From: Caldifarciminota bacterium
GTDB lineage: Bacteria > Hydrothermota > Tepidihabitantia > SM23-42
Length of the DNA stretch: 40,118 bases
Assembly (NCBI GenBank): GCA_014859085.1
Contig: JACUUY010000010.1
Location: forward strand, 1 to 40,118
Direction of reading: 5' to 3'
Positions within the stretch are counted from its first letter, which is position 1. Each line of letters begins with the position of its first letter. This document shows positions 31,824-40,118 of this stretch, piece after piece. The notes beneath the pieces were generated by a model. It had not been told where the DNA came from. It ran no database searches and worked only from the letters and a program-made list of their open reading frames with translations. Both the position numbers and the translations under genes were made by a program.

Positions 31824-34800
31824 CGCAGCGCGCCATTCATTCATCCTCGAGACGAAACTATCTCCGCCGCGCGTAAGAGACACAGTACTGCGGCGCGAGC
31901 GCCTGCTGGATCTCCTGCGTGATAATAAAGGGAAAAAGCTCATACTGCTCTGCGCCGATGCCGGTTACGGAAAGACGACGCTGCTGGCGCATTTCTGCGA
32001 GGAGCTTACGGTGCCGTTCGTCTACTATGATCTGGACGACACCGACAGCAATATGGCAACGTTCTTCAGTTATCTTGCCGCCGGTGTCCGAAGACACGAT
32101 ATGCATTTTGGCAGGATCGTGGAAGAACTCGTGCAGCACACCGGCAATATCGATATCGTGGTGGGTACCTTCATTAACGAATTTGTCCGGAGCACGATCG
32201 GGGAACTGTACATCATCCTCGATGACTTTCATTATCTGCAGAACAACCGCAAAATATGCAGTGCGATCGATTACTTTCTGCGCCACATGCCGGCGAACCT
32301 CCATTTCATCATTTCTTCACGCGCGGTCCCGAACATAAATCTCGCCTATTACGCGGCCAAGGGCGAGTTGCTGAAGATCGAAAAGGACTATTTGAGGTTC
32401 AGCCCCGTGGAGATCCATGCCCTCCTGACCACGGTGCACGGTCTGAAGGTCTCGGATGAGGACGTGAAGCGCATTGCGGAATTCTCCGCGGGGTGGGTCA
32501 CCTTACTGCAGCTCATGCTGCAGAAGATCCGCGCGACCGGAGAGGGAACGACACAGGATGCGCTCAATAGTTGTGTCGCATCCGATGAAAACGTCTTCAA
32601 CTACTTCGCCGGGGAAGTCTTCGACCAAACGCCGCGGGCGGTCAAGGAATTTCTGCTCAAAACCGCGGTCCTGGATTACTTCAATCCTAAAGTGTGCGAC
32701 GAGCTGCTCTGCATCCGGCGTTCGAGGAAGATCATCGCCCGCCTTGATGCGGAGAATATGTTCATTTCGAAAGTGGGAGAGAATTACCAGTATCATCCCG
32801 TTTTCCATGAATTTCTGCACCGGATGCTCGGCCAGTATTTTACCGGCGGTATCGTCAAGAAACTGCATGAGAAAGCGGGAATGCATTTCGTCAAGCAGGG
32901 AGAATACACCTCTGCCGTAAGGCATCTTGTGGCGGCCGGGCAGTACGCAAAGGCGGCCCGCATTCTCGAAAAGAACCACCAGCATTGGGCAAGACGGGCT
33001 GACTATTCGAATTATGTCCAGCTTGTGGATTCTATCCCGGCGGCCATCCATGAGAAACATCCGTATCTCCTCCTGCGTAAAGCCGACGCGCTGGATGTGC
33101 TGGACCGGAAAACCCAGGCTCTGAGGCTGGCCGAATCGGCCGCCAGGCTCTTCCGCCAGCAGACAGACCGGCCGGGAGCGGCCGAGGCCATGATGGCAAA
33201 GGCCCTCATATACTACGAACAGGGTCAGCGGCGGAAAGGTATTTTTCATGCGAAGAAAGCCTATGATCTGCTCGAACACAAGAATTCGACGCTCGGCGCC
33301 AGGATGCTTATGCAGCTGGGCAGCATGTATCGCGATGCTTGCCGTTTTGACCGGGCCCAGGAGTGCTTTGAGTCAGCACTGAAAATTCTGGGCAGACACC
33401 AGGACCGCGAACTGGAAGAGTCGCTCCTTACCAGGATCGGCCTGCTTCATCTTACAATGTCGAATTTCAAGGAAGCCGACCGGATGTTCATGGATGTCCT
33501 ATCGAGGTTCGAGGACCTGGCGCATGGCTTGAACTTGATATACAAGTACAGCACGGTCGTGGCGATAAACATTGATGCGGGGGATTATGGTAAGGCATGG
33601 GAATACCTGAAGCGGGCCGAAAGCATGCTGCAGAAATATAACGACCCATGGATCACCAAGTACCTCGTGTATATGCGGGGCAAGTTGTTCTGGGCCGAAG
33701 GTCATTTCCCGGAAGCGATCCAGTATCTCGAAAAAGCGATCGGAGAGTACAAGACCTTTTCAAGGATGTTGGATCCCTACATAATAGGCGATATCGTCGA
33801 TTCCCATTTGAGGCTTGGTGAAGTGAGCAGAGCGCGCGAGGCGTTCACAAAACTGGACGGCGTGCGTGACATCATCGATGAAACCCCGAACCTGACCGTT
33901 GCCTATCTGACGATCCAGGGATCATTGCTGAGTGCCGAGGGTAAATTCCCCGAAGCGCTGGCTTCGCTCTACGAGGCCCTGAAACGAGTGCGCAGTGTGG
34001 ATCGATATTACATGACGATGACGACATGCGGTGAATTGAGCAAGTGCCTGTACCGGTCAGGCGCGCATGAACAGGCTCTGTCCCGTTTCTTGAAATGCCT
34101 CGAGATCGCCCGCCTCAGGGAGTACGAAGCCTACATGATCATCGAGGCACGGGATTGCATCGACCTGTTCAGGCTCGCGGTAGAACGGGGCTGCCTCATT
34201 GATTACATCGCCGGCATTCTGGAGAGGACCGGGAGCGAGCCGGCAAAGAGCCTTCTCAACCAGCTGCAGATCAGACGCGGGATCTGCGATCTCAAGTGCC
34301 GGCTCCTGGGCAGGTTCGAGCTCAGCGATGCTGGCGGCCGGGTACTGACACCCGCGTGGCGCACCAGAACCGCCAAAGAACTCTTCATATTGTTCGTCGC
34401 CGGGCCGGCAAACAAGTATTCCAAAGACCAGTTGATCGATGCTTTCTGGCCGGATAAGGATCTGCGTTATGCGGCACACCACCTGCATGTTGAGATATCG
34501 GCTTTGCGCAGTACCCTGAAAAATATCGTCGGGTCCAGCCTGGACCGGCAAGAGCTGATTCTGTTCGATGGCCATCACTACCGCTTGAATCCGCAGATCC
34601 TGGTAGGGACTGACGTGCAGGAATTTGAGCGGTTGATAAGTGAGGCCGCTTCGGAATTGGGCAGTGACCGCGCGCGGGCAGAACAACTTTATACGAAGGC
34701 CTTGAGCTTGTACCGGGGTGATTTTGTCGAAGGCGATGTCGCCCCCTGGTGCAGTGAAATCCGGTCACGCTACAGGGGAGAATTGCTGAAAATACTCAAA

Positions 34801-35046
34801 TGTCTGGGCGCTATGTGTCTTGAAAACAGCGCTTTTGAAGAAGGCCTGGGTTTTCTACGCCGTGCGCTTGAGTTGGAAAATACGGATGAATCCGTGCACA
34901 TCGCGATCATGCGCTGCCTCCACGCCATGAACGACCGCTCAGGGCTGCAGAAGCAATACGAGAGGCTGGTAAAGACGTTGAAGAGACTCGGGGTATCTTC
35001 CCCGCCGCGCGAAGCCACGCGGATGTATCAGGACAGCCTGCGTTAG
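31804..35046 (+). CDS. MalT-like STAND ATPase regulator with C-terminal winged-helix and BTAD domains
   Basis: The intact copy of the tandem pair (1,080 residues from ATG 31804, which overlaps the previous frame; the frame is open to 31771). Order: TKLSPPRVRDTVLRRERLL start, P-loop ADAGYGKTTLL (GYGKTT 54-59), Walker B LYIILDDFHYL (DD 140-141), ATPase to ~330, TPR-like helices ~340-815, a winged helix ~826-915 (CRLLGRFELSDAGGRVLTPAWRTRTAKELF), then BTAD ~925-1080. These large ATP-binding regulators couple a ligand or partner bound by the TPRs to DNA binding. In SARP/AfsR-type proteins the DNA-binding and BTAD parts are N-terminal; here they are C-terminal. The targets are unknown; neighbouring receptor genes are candidates by position only. 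Confidence 0.82.
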   Translation: MKRVSGSAARHSFILETKLSPPRVRDTVLRRERLLDLLRDNKGKKLILLCADAGYGKTTLLAHFCEELTVPFVYYDLDDTDSNMATFFSYLAAGVRRHDMHFGRIVEELVQHTGNIDIVVGTFINEFVRSTIGELYIILDDFHYLQNNRKICSAIDYFLRHMPANLHFIISSRAVPNINLAYYAAKGELLKIEKDYLRFSPVEIHALLTTVHGLKVSDEDVKRIAEFSAGWVTLLQLMLQKIRATGEGTTQDALNSCVASDENVFNYFAGEVFDQTPRAVKEFLLKTAVLDYFNPKVCDELLCIRRSRKIIARLDAENMFISKVGENYQYHPVFHEFLHRMLGQYFTGGIVKKLHEKAGMHFVKQGEYTSAVRHLVAAGQYAKAARILEKNHQHWARRADYSNYVQLVDSIPAAIHEKHPYLLLRKADALDVLDRKTQALRLAESAARLFRQQTDRPGAAEAMMAKALIYYEQGQRRKGIFHAKKAYDLLEHKNSTLGARMLMQLGSMYRDACRFDRAQECFESALKILGRHQDRELEESLLTRIGLLHLTMSNFKEADRMFMDVLSRFEDLAHGLNLIYKYSTVVAINIDAGDYGKAWEYLKRAESMLQKYNDPWITKYLVYMRGKLFWAEGHFPEAIQYLEKAIGEYKTFSRMLDPYIIGDIVDSHLRLGEVSRAREAFTKLDGVRDIIDETPNLTVAYLTIQGSLLSAEGKFPEALASLYEALKRVRSVDRYYMTMTTCGELSKCLYRSGAHEQALSRFLKCLEIARLREYEAYMIIEARDCIDLFRLAVERGCLIDYIAGILERTGSEPAKSLLNQLQIRRGICDLKCRLLGRFELSDAGGRVLTPAWRTRTAKELFILFVAGPANKYSKDQLIDAFWPDKDLRYAAHHLHVEISALRSTLKNIVGSSLDRQELILFDGHHYRLNPQILVGTDVQEFERLISEAASELGSDRARAEQLYTKALSLYRGDFVEGDVAPWCSEIRSRYRGELLKILKCLGAMCLENSAFEEGLGFLRRALELENTDESVHIAIMRCLHAMNDRSGLQKQYERLVKTLKRLGVSSPPREATRMYQDSLR

Positions 35047-35154
35047 CAGGACGCCATACCCGCCTGTAATAACCCGCAGAAGATCAAAATGTGAGAGTTC
35101 CTGTGACTATCTTGTAAGGTCCCGCCACTAATATGATGTGTGTGGAGGTGAAAT

Positions 35155-37184
35155 ATGAAGAGACTGATAGGTATCATGATGGCCGGTGTTCTGCTCTTTG
35201 GCGCCGATTACGGTAGAATAACCGGCCGGGTTGTTGACGCTGAGACCGGCGCGCCCCTGGCCGGCGCCGACGTGATCGTCGAAGGTACGGACCTCGGGGC
35301 CGCGACCGACCAGAACGGCGACTATGTCGTGCTCTACGTGCCGGCCGGCACGTACCGGGTGACGTTTTCTTACATCAGCTATGACCCCCTTTCCTTTGCC
35401 AGTGTCGTGGTCAATGCTGAGCTGACGACGGTCCTTAACTTCCGGCTGCCGCCCACGGTGATCGAGGTGAGGGGCGGTCACTGCTGTTGCCGAACGCGAG
35501 GCCATAGTGCGCGATGCGGTCCACACCAGGCGTGCCGTTACTTCAGCGGAAATGGAGCGGCTGCCCGTGACCACGATCAACCAGGTGATCGCGCTGCAGG
35601 CCGGCGTCGTGGCGAGCAAGCACGGGACGCACCTGCGTGGCGGTCGCGACGGCGAGGTGTCATATTTTGTCGACGGCATCGTGACCAAGGAACCGAATTT
35701 CAACGTACAATCCTCGATCATCAACCCTTCAGCCGTCGAGGAGGTATCGGTCATCAGCGGCGGGTTCGATGCGGAATACGGGGACGCGCTTTCGGGTGTG
35801 GTGAACATCGTGACCCGTGAAGGCGGTCAGAAGATCTCCGGCAGCCTCAATTACCTCACGGACGAAATGTTCGCCGGCTGGCAGGACCAGGTGAACTACG
35901 GGTACAATCAATACGAATTCACGCTGGGCGGGCCATTGCCGGCCGCGCCCAGAATGCGCTATTTCGTGTCCGGCGAGTTGATGATGACCGACGCGCAGCA
36001 TGTCGAAGGTTTGTACAAGCTGCCCTCGGCCAGGATCGATTACCGTGCCCAGACGCGTTTTTCCTACCACCTGCCCAATACCAAGGGGAAATTGACCTTC
36101 ACCGGGTTCACTGAACGGCGTCAGTGGGTGATCTGGTCGAACATAACCGGCACTGGTCAGTACGACCTGAAGTACTTTGACCAGAAACCGATGAACCGGA
36201 TCAAGACGTGGATGCTCTCTTCAACCTTCAATTACATGCTGACACCGCAGACCCTGGCCTCGCTCAAAGCCGGCATGACCCATTATGACCGGTTCTTCGG
36301 GAACCGCGATTACGATTACGAGACGGCGAACGGCCGGCAGTGGTACGAGGATTATCGCTGCTATGCCGAGCATCTCTTCCCGCTCCTTTTTGAGGCTTCC
36401 CGCGAGGGCTATGTAGTGACCAATGGCGATACGGCAACGGTGCGCACCATTCTGGTCGACAGTCTCATGGCGTATCATGATGAATACTTTAACCGCGATG
36501 TCGAGGCATTGCGGCACAATCCCTACGGCGTTGAGGGGTTGTTCTATACCTATGGTGATTACCGGAACTGGACGCTCTCGAACAGTAATAACATGCAGGT
36601 CCGTTTCGATGTCAGCCATGCCGTGGGCAAGATCCACGAGTTCAAGACCGGCGTCGACGTGACGCATTATGAAATGCAGTACTTCCAGAACAACCTGCCC
36701 TGGGTTGCGAATCCATTCTGGGATTACTATGACCGCAGTCCATGGAAGCTCTCGGCATATATCCAGGACAAGATGGATTTCGAGGGCTTGGTGGCGCGCC
36801 TCGGCCTGCGGTTCGATTACTTCAATGCCAATACGACGACCTACCAGAACCCCGAGAATTATCTGAACGATGAACTGGTATCTTCGGAGCCGTCTTATCA
36901 GATCTCGCCGCGGTTCGGATTCTCGCTGCCGGTCACGGACCGGATGAAGCTGCGCTTCAACTACGGACATTACTTCCAGCTCCCGGCATTGGCCAACATG
37001 TACTCTTCGACCGACACCCAAGTCGTGAGGGTGCTCATCAGCCGCGGCAACGCGGTCCTCGGGAACGTGCTGATCGAACCGGAGAAGACCGTGCTCTATG
37101 AACTGGGTATCGAGAACCAGCTTACGACCGATGTCGTTTTCGGTTTCACCGCCTACTTCAAAGATATCTATTCTAAGACATTAT
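35155..37184 (+). pseudogene. TonB-dependent receptor gene, frameshifted and truncated by AT-rich DNA
   Basis: ATG 35155 follows GGAGGTG. The first frame encodes a signal peptide (MKRLIGIMMAGVLLFG) and a carboxypeptidase-regulatory domain (GRITGRVVDAETGAPLAGADVIV). At GGGG 35471-35474 the reading must move by one base: removing one G joins TVIEVRA to VTAVAEREAIVRDAVHTRRAVTS, the expected linker before the plug. The plug (VIALQAGVV ... LRGGRDGEVSYFVDGI ... NIVTREGG) and barrel follow, up to YFKDIYSKT at about 37181. There a typical receptor would continue for several hundred residues, but the sequence turns AT-rich and codes for an unrelated tail. So there is a 1-base insertion (or sequencing error) plus a large 3' truncation. 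Confidence 0.72.
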
Positions 37185-37273
37185 TCATCTGTGTAATCCG
37201 CCCTTATCTGTGTAATCGAAACTTGTTACAGAATACCCAAAATTTTCACAAAGTCAAGCATCTTCCAGCCTGA
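35507..37273 (+). CDS. TonB-dependent receptor plug and partial barrel, fragment
   Basis: The longest open piece of the damaged receptor, 588 residues from a GTG at 35507 with no ribosome site of its own. It contains the plug (residues ~15-105) and about 13-16 barrel strands, including LKLRFNYGHYFQLPAL-like late-barrel sequence (MKLRFNYGHYFQLPALANMY) and PEKTVLYELGIENQL. The last ~30 residues (LFICVIRPYLCNRNLLQNTQNFHKVKHLPA) are translation of the AT-rich DNA after the junction, not receptor. It has no signal peptide, so this piece alone could not reach the outer membrane. Confidence 0.6.
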   Translation: MRDAVHTRRAVTSAEMERLPVTTINQVIALQAGVVASKHGTHLRGGRDGEVSYFVDGIVTKEPNFNVQSSIINPSAVEEVSVISGGFDAEYGDALSGVVNIVTREGGQKISGSLNYLTDEMFAGWQDQVNYGYNQYEFTLGGPLPAAPRMRYFVSGELMMTDAQHVEGLYKLPSARIDYRAQTRFSYHLPNTKGKLTFTGFTERRQWVIWSNITGTGQYDLKYFDQKPMNRIKTWMLSSTFNYMLTPQTLASLKAGMTHYDRFFGNRDYDYETANGRQWYEDYRCYAEHLFPLLFEASREGYVVTNGDTATVRTILVDSLMAYHDEYFNRDVEALRHNPYGVEGLFYTYGDYRNWTLSNSNNMQVRFDVSHAVGKIHEFKTGVDVTHYEMQYFQNNLPWVANPFWDYYDRSPWKLSAYIQDKMDFEGLVARLGLRFDYFNANTTTYQNPENYLNDELVSSEPSYQISPRFGFSLPVTDRMKLRFNYGHYFQLPALANMYSSTDTQVVRVLISRGNAVLGNVLIEPEKTVLYELGIENQLTTDVVFGFTAYFKDIYSKTLFICVIRPYLCNRNLLQNTQNFHKVKHLPA

Positions 37274-37484
37274 CCGCTCCCCACTTTTCCTGCCCCTTGA
37301 TGATTTGACAAAAACAAAGTGTCCAAATTTTTTGTGCCCTTAAAATGGCATAAACTCCGTTGGGAAACTGACTTTCTATCAATAAATCTTCAGCAGGTGG
37401 ATTAAAGTACTTTTCTAACGGGGTATACCTGTGTGTGCCAGAACCGACTGATTGACAATAATTTAAAAAAGCATATAATAAAAT
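37181..37484 (+). other. Junction to AT-rich island, non-coding
   Basis: The base composition drops sharply at about 37181. The stretch holds a tandem pair of ATCTGTGTAATC (37187-37198 and 37206-37217), a motif of common intergenic repeats, then AT-rich DNA without an ORF, ending in the methyltransferase promoter. No integrase, transposase or clear inverted ends are visible on this side. Confidence 0.6.
37452..37479 (+). promoter_or_regulatory. Sigma-70 promoter of the methyltransferase operon, leaderless
   Basis: TTGACA (37452-37457), 16-bp spacer, TATAAT (37474-37479), then AAAAT and ATG 37485. Transcription would begin at the A of ATG, with no ribosome site. Confidence 0.78.
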
Positions 37485-38693
37485 ATGGAAGAATTAGTTG
37501 AAGTGAAACGGAATAAAATGTACCGTGAAAATTTAATTGGCTATGTTCCAGTTGCAAATAATAACTGGGATTTTGAAGAAATTGGGATTAAACACACTCA
37601 GTACTTGACTCACTTTTTTCATCACTGGGCAGCAAAGTTTATTCCTCAAATACCACAAAATATAATTCACGAATATGGCAAATCAGGGGATATAGTCCTA
37701 GACCCATTTGTGGGTTGTGGGACAACCCTTGTTGAAGGGAAATTGCTAAATTGTCATAGTTACGGTATAGACATAAACCCCCTTGCAATAAAAATCTGCC
37801 AGGCCAAACTTAATACAATTGATAATGAATTACTTGGGAAATTTATAAGCTGGTTAGACTATTACAATAAAGTTTATCAGTCGTCGTTAGAAAAAGGTCA
37901 ATTAAAATTATTTGAAGAAGAGAAACTCCCCGAGAATCCCAGTTTATTTGAAGAAAGTGACAAATGGTTCAGAGATGATGTGGCGAAATGTATAAAGTTG
38001 GTATTTCAAAAAATTATAGAATACGATTCAAATACAAAAAATTTTATAGAGGTCGGGTTATCAGATCTTCTGAAAGGAATGAGTAATTCTCGGTCTGATC
38101 GAACTATGCCCTGTCTTCCTAAACAGGCAAAATATTATGATAAAAAGCACGACCGCTGGATAGATAATGACACAAGGGAAATAAATGTTTTTCAAAGGCT
38201 ATCCTCCCAACTAAAACGGATGGCTGTAGCGTTACAACAATTTCACAGACTAACTAAAGATGAAATAATTTGCCAACCTATTCTGGCTGATGCTAAAAAT
38301 TTGACAAAATATATACAAAAGGCAAATATAGTAGTAACTTCTCCACCGTATTGGAGTGCTCAAAACTACCAAAAACTTCATTTTTTATCATTTAAAGTAT
38401 TGGGATTAAATGAACCAGGACAAGCAGAAATAGGTAGAAATGCTTCTGACTATCTTAATGATATGGATATTGTTATTGAACAACTGTCAGAAATCCTTGA
38501 CGGGATTTTTGCTATTGTAATTGGTGAATCTAAAGAAAATATACATGAAGAAGTTAAAGGATTGATTTTGAGCCATGGAATGAGAGAGGAAGAAACTATA
38601 AAAAGGAATATCCTTAACCATACTTTTTTTGCTAAAGCTGTCCAACAGGAATTTATATATATTTTCAGCAATACCTCCAAAAAGAGAGTATGA
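37485..38693 (+). CDS. Site-specific DNA methyltransferase (N4-cytosine or N6-adenine, alpha-type motif order)
   Basis: 402 residues from ATG 37485. The SAM-binding motif DPFVGCGTTLVEG (residues 73-85, motif I) comes first, preceded by HHWAAKFIPQIPQNII (motif X-like). The catalytic TSPPYW (285-290, motif IV) comes near the C-terminus. The X-I-TRD-IV order is the alpha arrangement, and SPPY is common in N4-cytosine methylases and also found in N6-adenine ones. The middle part (~120-270) should hold target recognition. Codon use is AT-rich, unlike every gene to the left, which points to recent transfer. The stop overlaps the next start as ATGA. In restriction-modification or similar defence systems such an enzyme marks host DNA against the partner nuclease. 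Confidence 0.85.
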   Translation: MEELVEVKRNKMYRENLIGYVPVANNNWDFEEIGIKHTQYLTHFFHHWAAKFIPQIPQNIIHEYGKSGDIVLDPFVGCGTTLVEGKLLNCHSYGIDINPLAIKICQAKLNTIDNELLGKFISWLDYYNKVYQSSLEKGQLKLFEEEKLPENPSLFEESDKWFRDDVAKCIKLVFQKIIEYDSNTKNFIEVGLSDLLKGMSNSRSDRTMPCLPKQAKYYDKKHDRWIDNDTREINVFQRLSSQLKRMAVALQQFHRLTKDEIICQPILADAKNLTKYIQKANIVVTSPPYWSAQNYQKLHFLSFKVLGLNEPGQAEIGRNASDYLNDMDIVIEQLSEILDGIFAIVIGESKENIHEEVKGLILSHGMREEETIKRNILNHTFFAKAVQQEFIYIFSNTSKKRV

Positions 38694-40118
38694 GAAAAAT
38701 GGTATTATTTGACTTAAGGCGTGACAAAATTCCAATAAAAGAGGCAATCAATGAAGCATCGAAATTTATCGATATTGTATCGTTTCAATTTACTTCAGAA
38801 GAAATTATACGGCTTTTGATAGATAAATCTAACAAAGGCATTAAAGTCCGGGTTGTCACTCTTCCAGAAGATAGTTACGGTGATATAGCAAAAAGGCAGA
38901 CAATAAGTAATTTGTATAAAGAACTTTCTAATAGAGGAATTGAACTCAATCTATGCTTATGGGAAGTTGGTGTTCCAGAATTAACAGAAACTTCCATGAG
39001 TGGTGAGCAAACCGAAGGAGGAGGTAATAAATGGTATTCGCTTCACGGCAAATTTGTTGTTACTGACAAGAAAGCACTAGCGGTATCGACAAATTTTACT
39101 GATGATAATCAATTAGAGGTATATCTCCGCTATGAAGATCCAAAAATCATTGAATCTTTTCGTTCAAAATTTAATCAAATAAACGAATTGTTTTGCTCCG
39201 GACAAAAACCATTGCCTGGTTCTTTATATGACCAATTACCCGCACCGATTCAAAAAGAATTAGGATCCTTATATAAAATTTCCAAAAGAATAAATATCAA
39301 GGAGTATCCACCTGAACTTGCACCTGACACCGAGATAAAAAGAGGAATGTTTCTATCTCCGTTTGAAGGCAAAGCAAGAACTTTCTTTGATAGAATAATA
39401 AATCAGGCAGAAAAATTCATTTGTCTTTCCACAGAAAGATTGTTCGATGATGAAGTCGTCAAGGTTTTGCTAAACAAGGCTTATACAACAGATATTCCAA
39501 TTAAAATCATAACCGGACACCCGAGGGGCGTAAGGCAAAATCCTGTAAAAGCAGAAAAGATGGTTGCTGATTTAATGGCTGCTGGCGTTGATTTTTCTAT
39601 AATTAACGATGTCCATGCTAAATTTTGGCTAACAGATAAATGGATATGCGTTGGTTCCGCAAATCTTGGTAAAATGAATCTTGGGTTTGCTAAGACTGGC
39701 AACTATTGGAGAGCAAATACAGAGACATTATGGTTTGATAATGATAATAAGATAATTAACACCGCGAAGGAGAAATATGAAGAAATATTTGGGAGTTCCA
39801 AAAGCGGTATTATAGCCCTCTCCGATGTCGGGACTAAAGAAGGACGAGCTAAAGATTTATTTGCCTTATTTGGTTTCAAAAGCAAAAAAGAGGCAAAAAT
39901 TCTGATAGCAAGAATAGAAACGCAGTTTACAGTGGAAAACAGGCAAAATATAATTAGAATCGCCAAGCTATCGGCAAGGCTGGCGGAAATAGAAAACAAC
40001 ACCTTTATTACCGAAGAACATGTGATAATGGCAAACATCCTTTTCTATCTAAGGGAAAGAAAACACGATATCAATGAAATAAAAGAAAAAATGGCAAAGA
40101 TAATTGAGAAACAAAAGA
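38690..40118 (+). CDS. Phospholipase D-superfamily protein with two HKD motifs, probable nuclease, 3' end beyond window
   Basis: ATG 38690 overlaps the methyltransferase stop (ATGA) and the frame stays open to the last base: 476 residues are visible. Two complete HxKx4D motifs are seen: LHGKFVVTD (H119, K121, D126) and VHAKFWLTD (H309, K311, D316), each followed by the usual small-residue segment (STNFTDDN; GSANLGKMN). Two HKD motifs in one chain can make one active site, as in PLD-family enzymes; PLD-type nucleases are known in restriction systems (BfiI, NgoFVII) and in DISARM (DrmC). After the second domain a helical region (~390-476; AKLSARLAEIENNTFITEEHVIMANILFYLRER) resembles an AAA-lid-like bundle. 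Strong coupling to the methyltransferase suggests it is the nuclease of the pair; DNA as substrate is inference. Confidence 0.8.
   Translation, partial: MRKMVLFDLRRDKIPIKEAINEASKFIDIVSFQFTSEEIIRLLIDKSNKGIKVRVVTLPEDSYGDIAKRQTISNLYKELSNRGIELNLCLWEVGVPELTETSMSGEQTEGGGNKWYSLHGKFVVTDKKALAVSTNFTDDNQLEVYLRYEDPKIIESFRSKFNQINELFCSGQKPLPGSLYDQLPAPIQKELGSLYKISKRINIKEYPPELAPDTEIKRGMFLSPFEGKARTFFDRIINQAEKFICLSTERLFDDEVVKVLLNKAYTTDIPIKIITGHPRGVRQNPVKAEKMVADLMAAGVDFSIINDVHAKFWLTDKWICVGSANLGKMNLGFAKTGNYWRANTETLWFDNDNKIINTAKEKYEEIFGSSKSGIIALSDVGTKEGRAKDLFALFGFKSKKEAKILIARIETQFTVENRQNIIRIAKLSARLAEIENNTFITEEHVIMANILFYLRERKHDINEIKEKMAKIIEKQK

Noticed and set aside
36221-37021. Minus-strand open frame of 266 codons
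   Set aside because: Mirror of the receptor barrel region; disappears at the AT-rich junction as expected of a composition artefact.
39481-40038. Two minus-strand open frames of 73 and 111 codons in the AT-rich end
   Set aside because: They lie opposite the continuous PLD-family reading frame, which has two full HKD motifs and is open across the whole stretch.

Overview
The window looks like chromosomal DNA of a Gram-negative-like bacterium of the FCB kind. An uncultured lineage such as candidate division WOR-3 would fit. The evidence is several secreted beta-propeller proteins ending in a type IX secretion (T9SS)/FlgD-like sorting domain, a PorV/PorQ-like outer-membrane protein, two TonB-dependent-receptor-type barrels, a DUF5916 protein and PATAN/HD-GYP signalling. 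The phylum assignment is inference. I saw no rRNA, tRNA or CRISPR array. Most of the window is GC-rich; the last ~2.9 kb is strikingly AT-rich.

Layout. 1-1577: end of an electron-transfer operon (dicluster ferredoxin subunit plus FAD/NAD(P)/2Fe-2S subunit). 1772-16125: envelope region with three secreted propeller/sorting-domain proteins, a fused transporter-like/spermidine-synthase-like protein, an outer-membrane barrel, a small lipoprotein-like protein, a DUF5916 barrel and an unknown membrane protein. 16256-28654: signalling and housekeeping, with two PAS/GAF/HD-GYP proteins, a GYD protein, a minus-strand operon (unknown KOW-like protein, PorV-like protein, accA, DUF4388), nfo, and topA with a flavin reductase. 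28725-35046: tandem paralogous MalT-like ATPase/TPR/winged-helix/BTAD regulators. The first copy is broken by two short frame-changing deletions; the second is intact. 35155-37184: a TonB-dependent receptor gene with a 1-base frameshift, cut off at its 3' end where AT-rich DNA begins. 37485-40118: an AT-rich pair, a DNA methyltransferase overlapping by ATGA a two-HKD phospholipase-D-family protein that runs off the window. This is a candidate restriction-modification or defence island.

Regulation. Near-consensus sigma-70 promoters (TTGACA, 16-17 bp, TATAAT) can be read in front of many transcription units. In at least three of them (topA, the broken regulator, the methyltransferase), and nearly so in an HD-GYP gene, the -10 box lies only 5-10 bases before the start codon. 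Those mRNAs are predicted to be leaderless, while most other genes carry strong AGGAGG-type ribosome sites.

The intergenic spaces are rich in small repeats: a GGGGACAGGCATAAACTT element that directly follows stop codons, a second dispersed element seen twice, a 174-bp element with 14-bp perfect inverted ends, a TTGTCATTGCG-ended element, ATCTGTGTAATC-type repeats, and a palindromic insertion kept in frame inside a secreted-protein gene.
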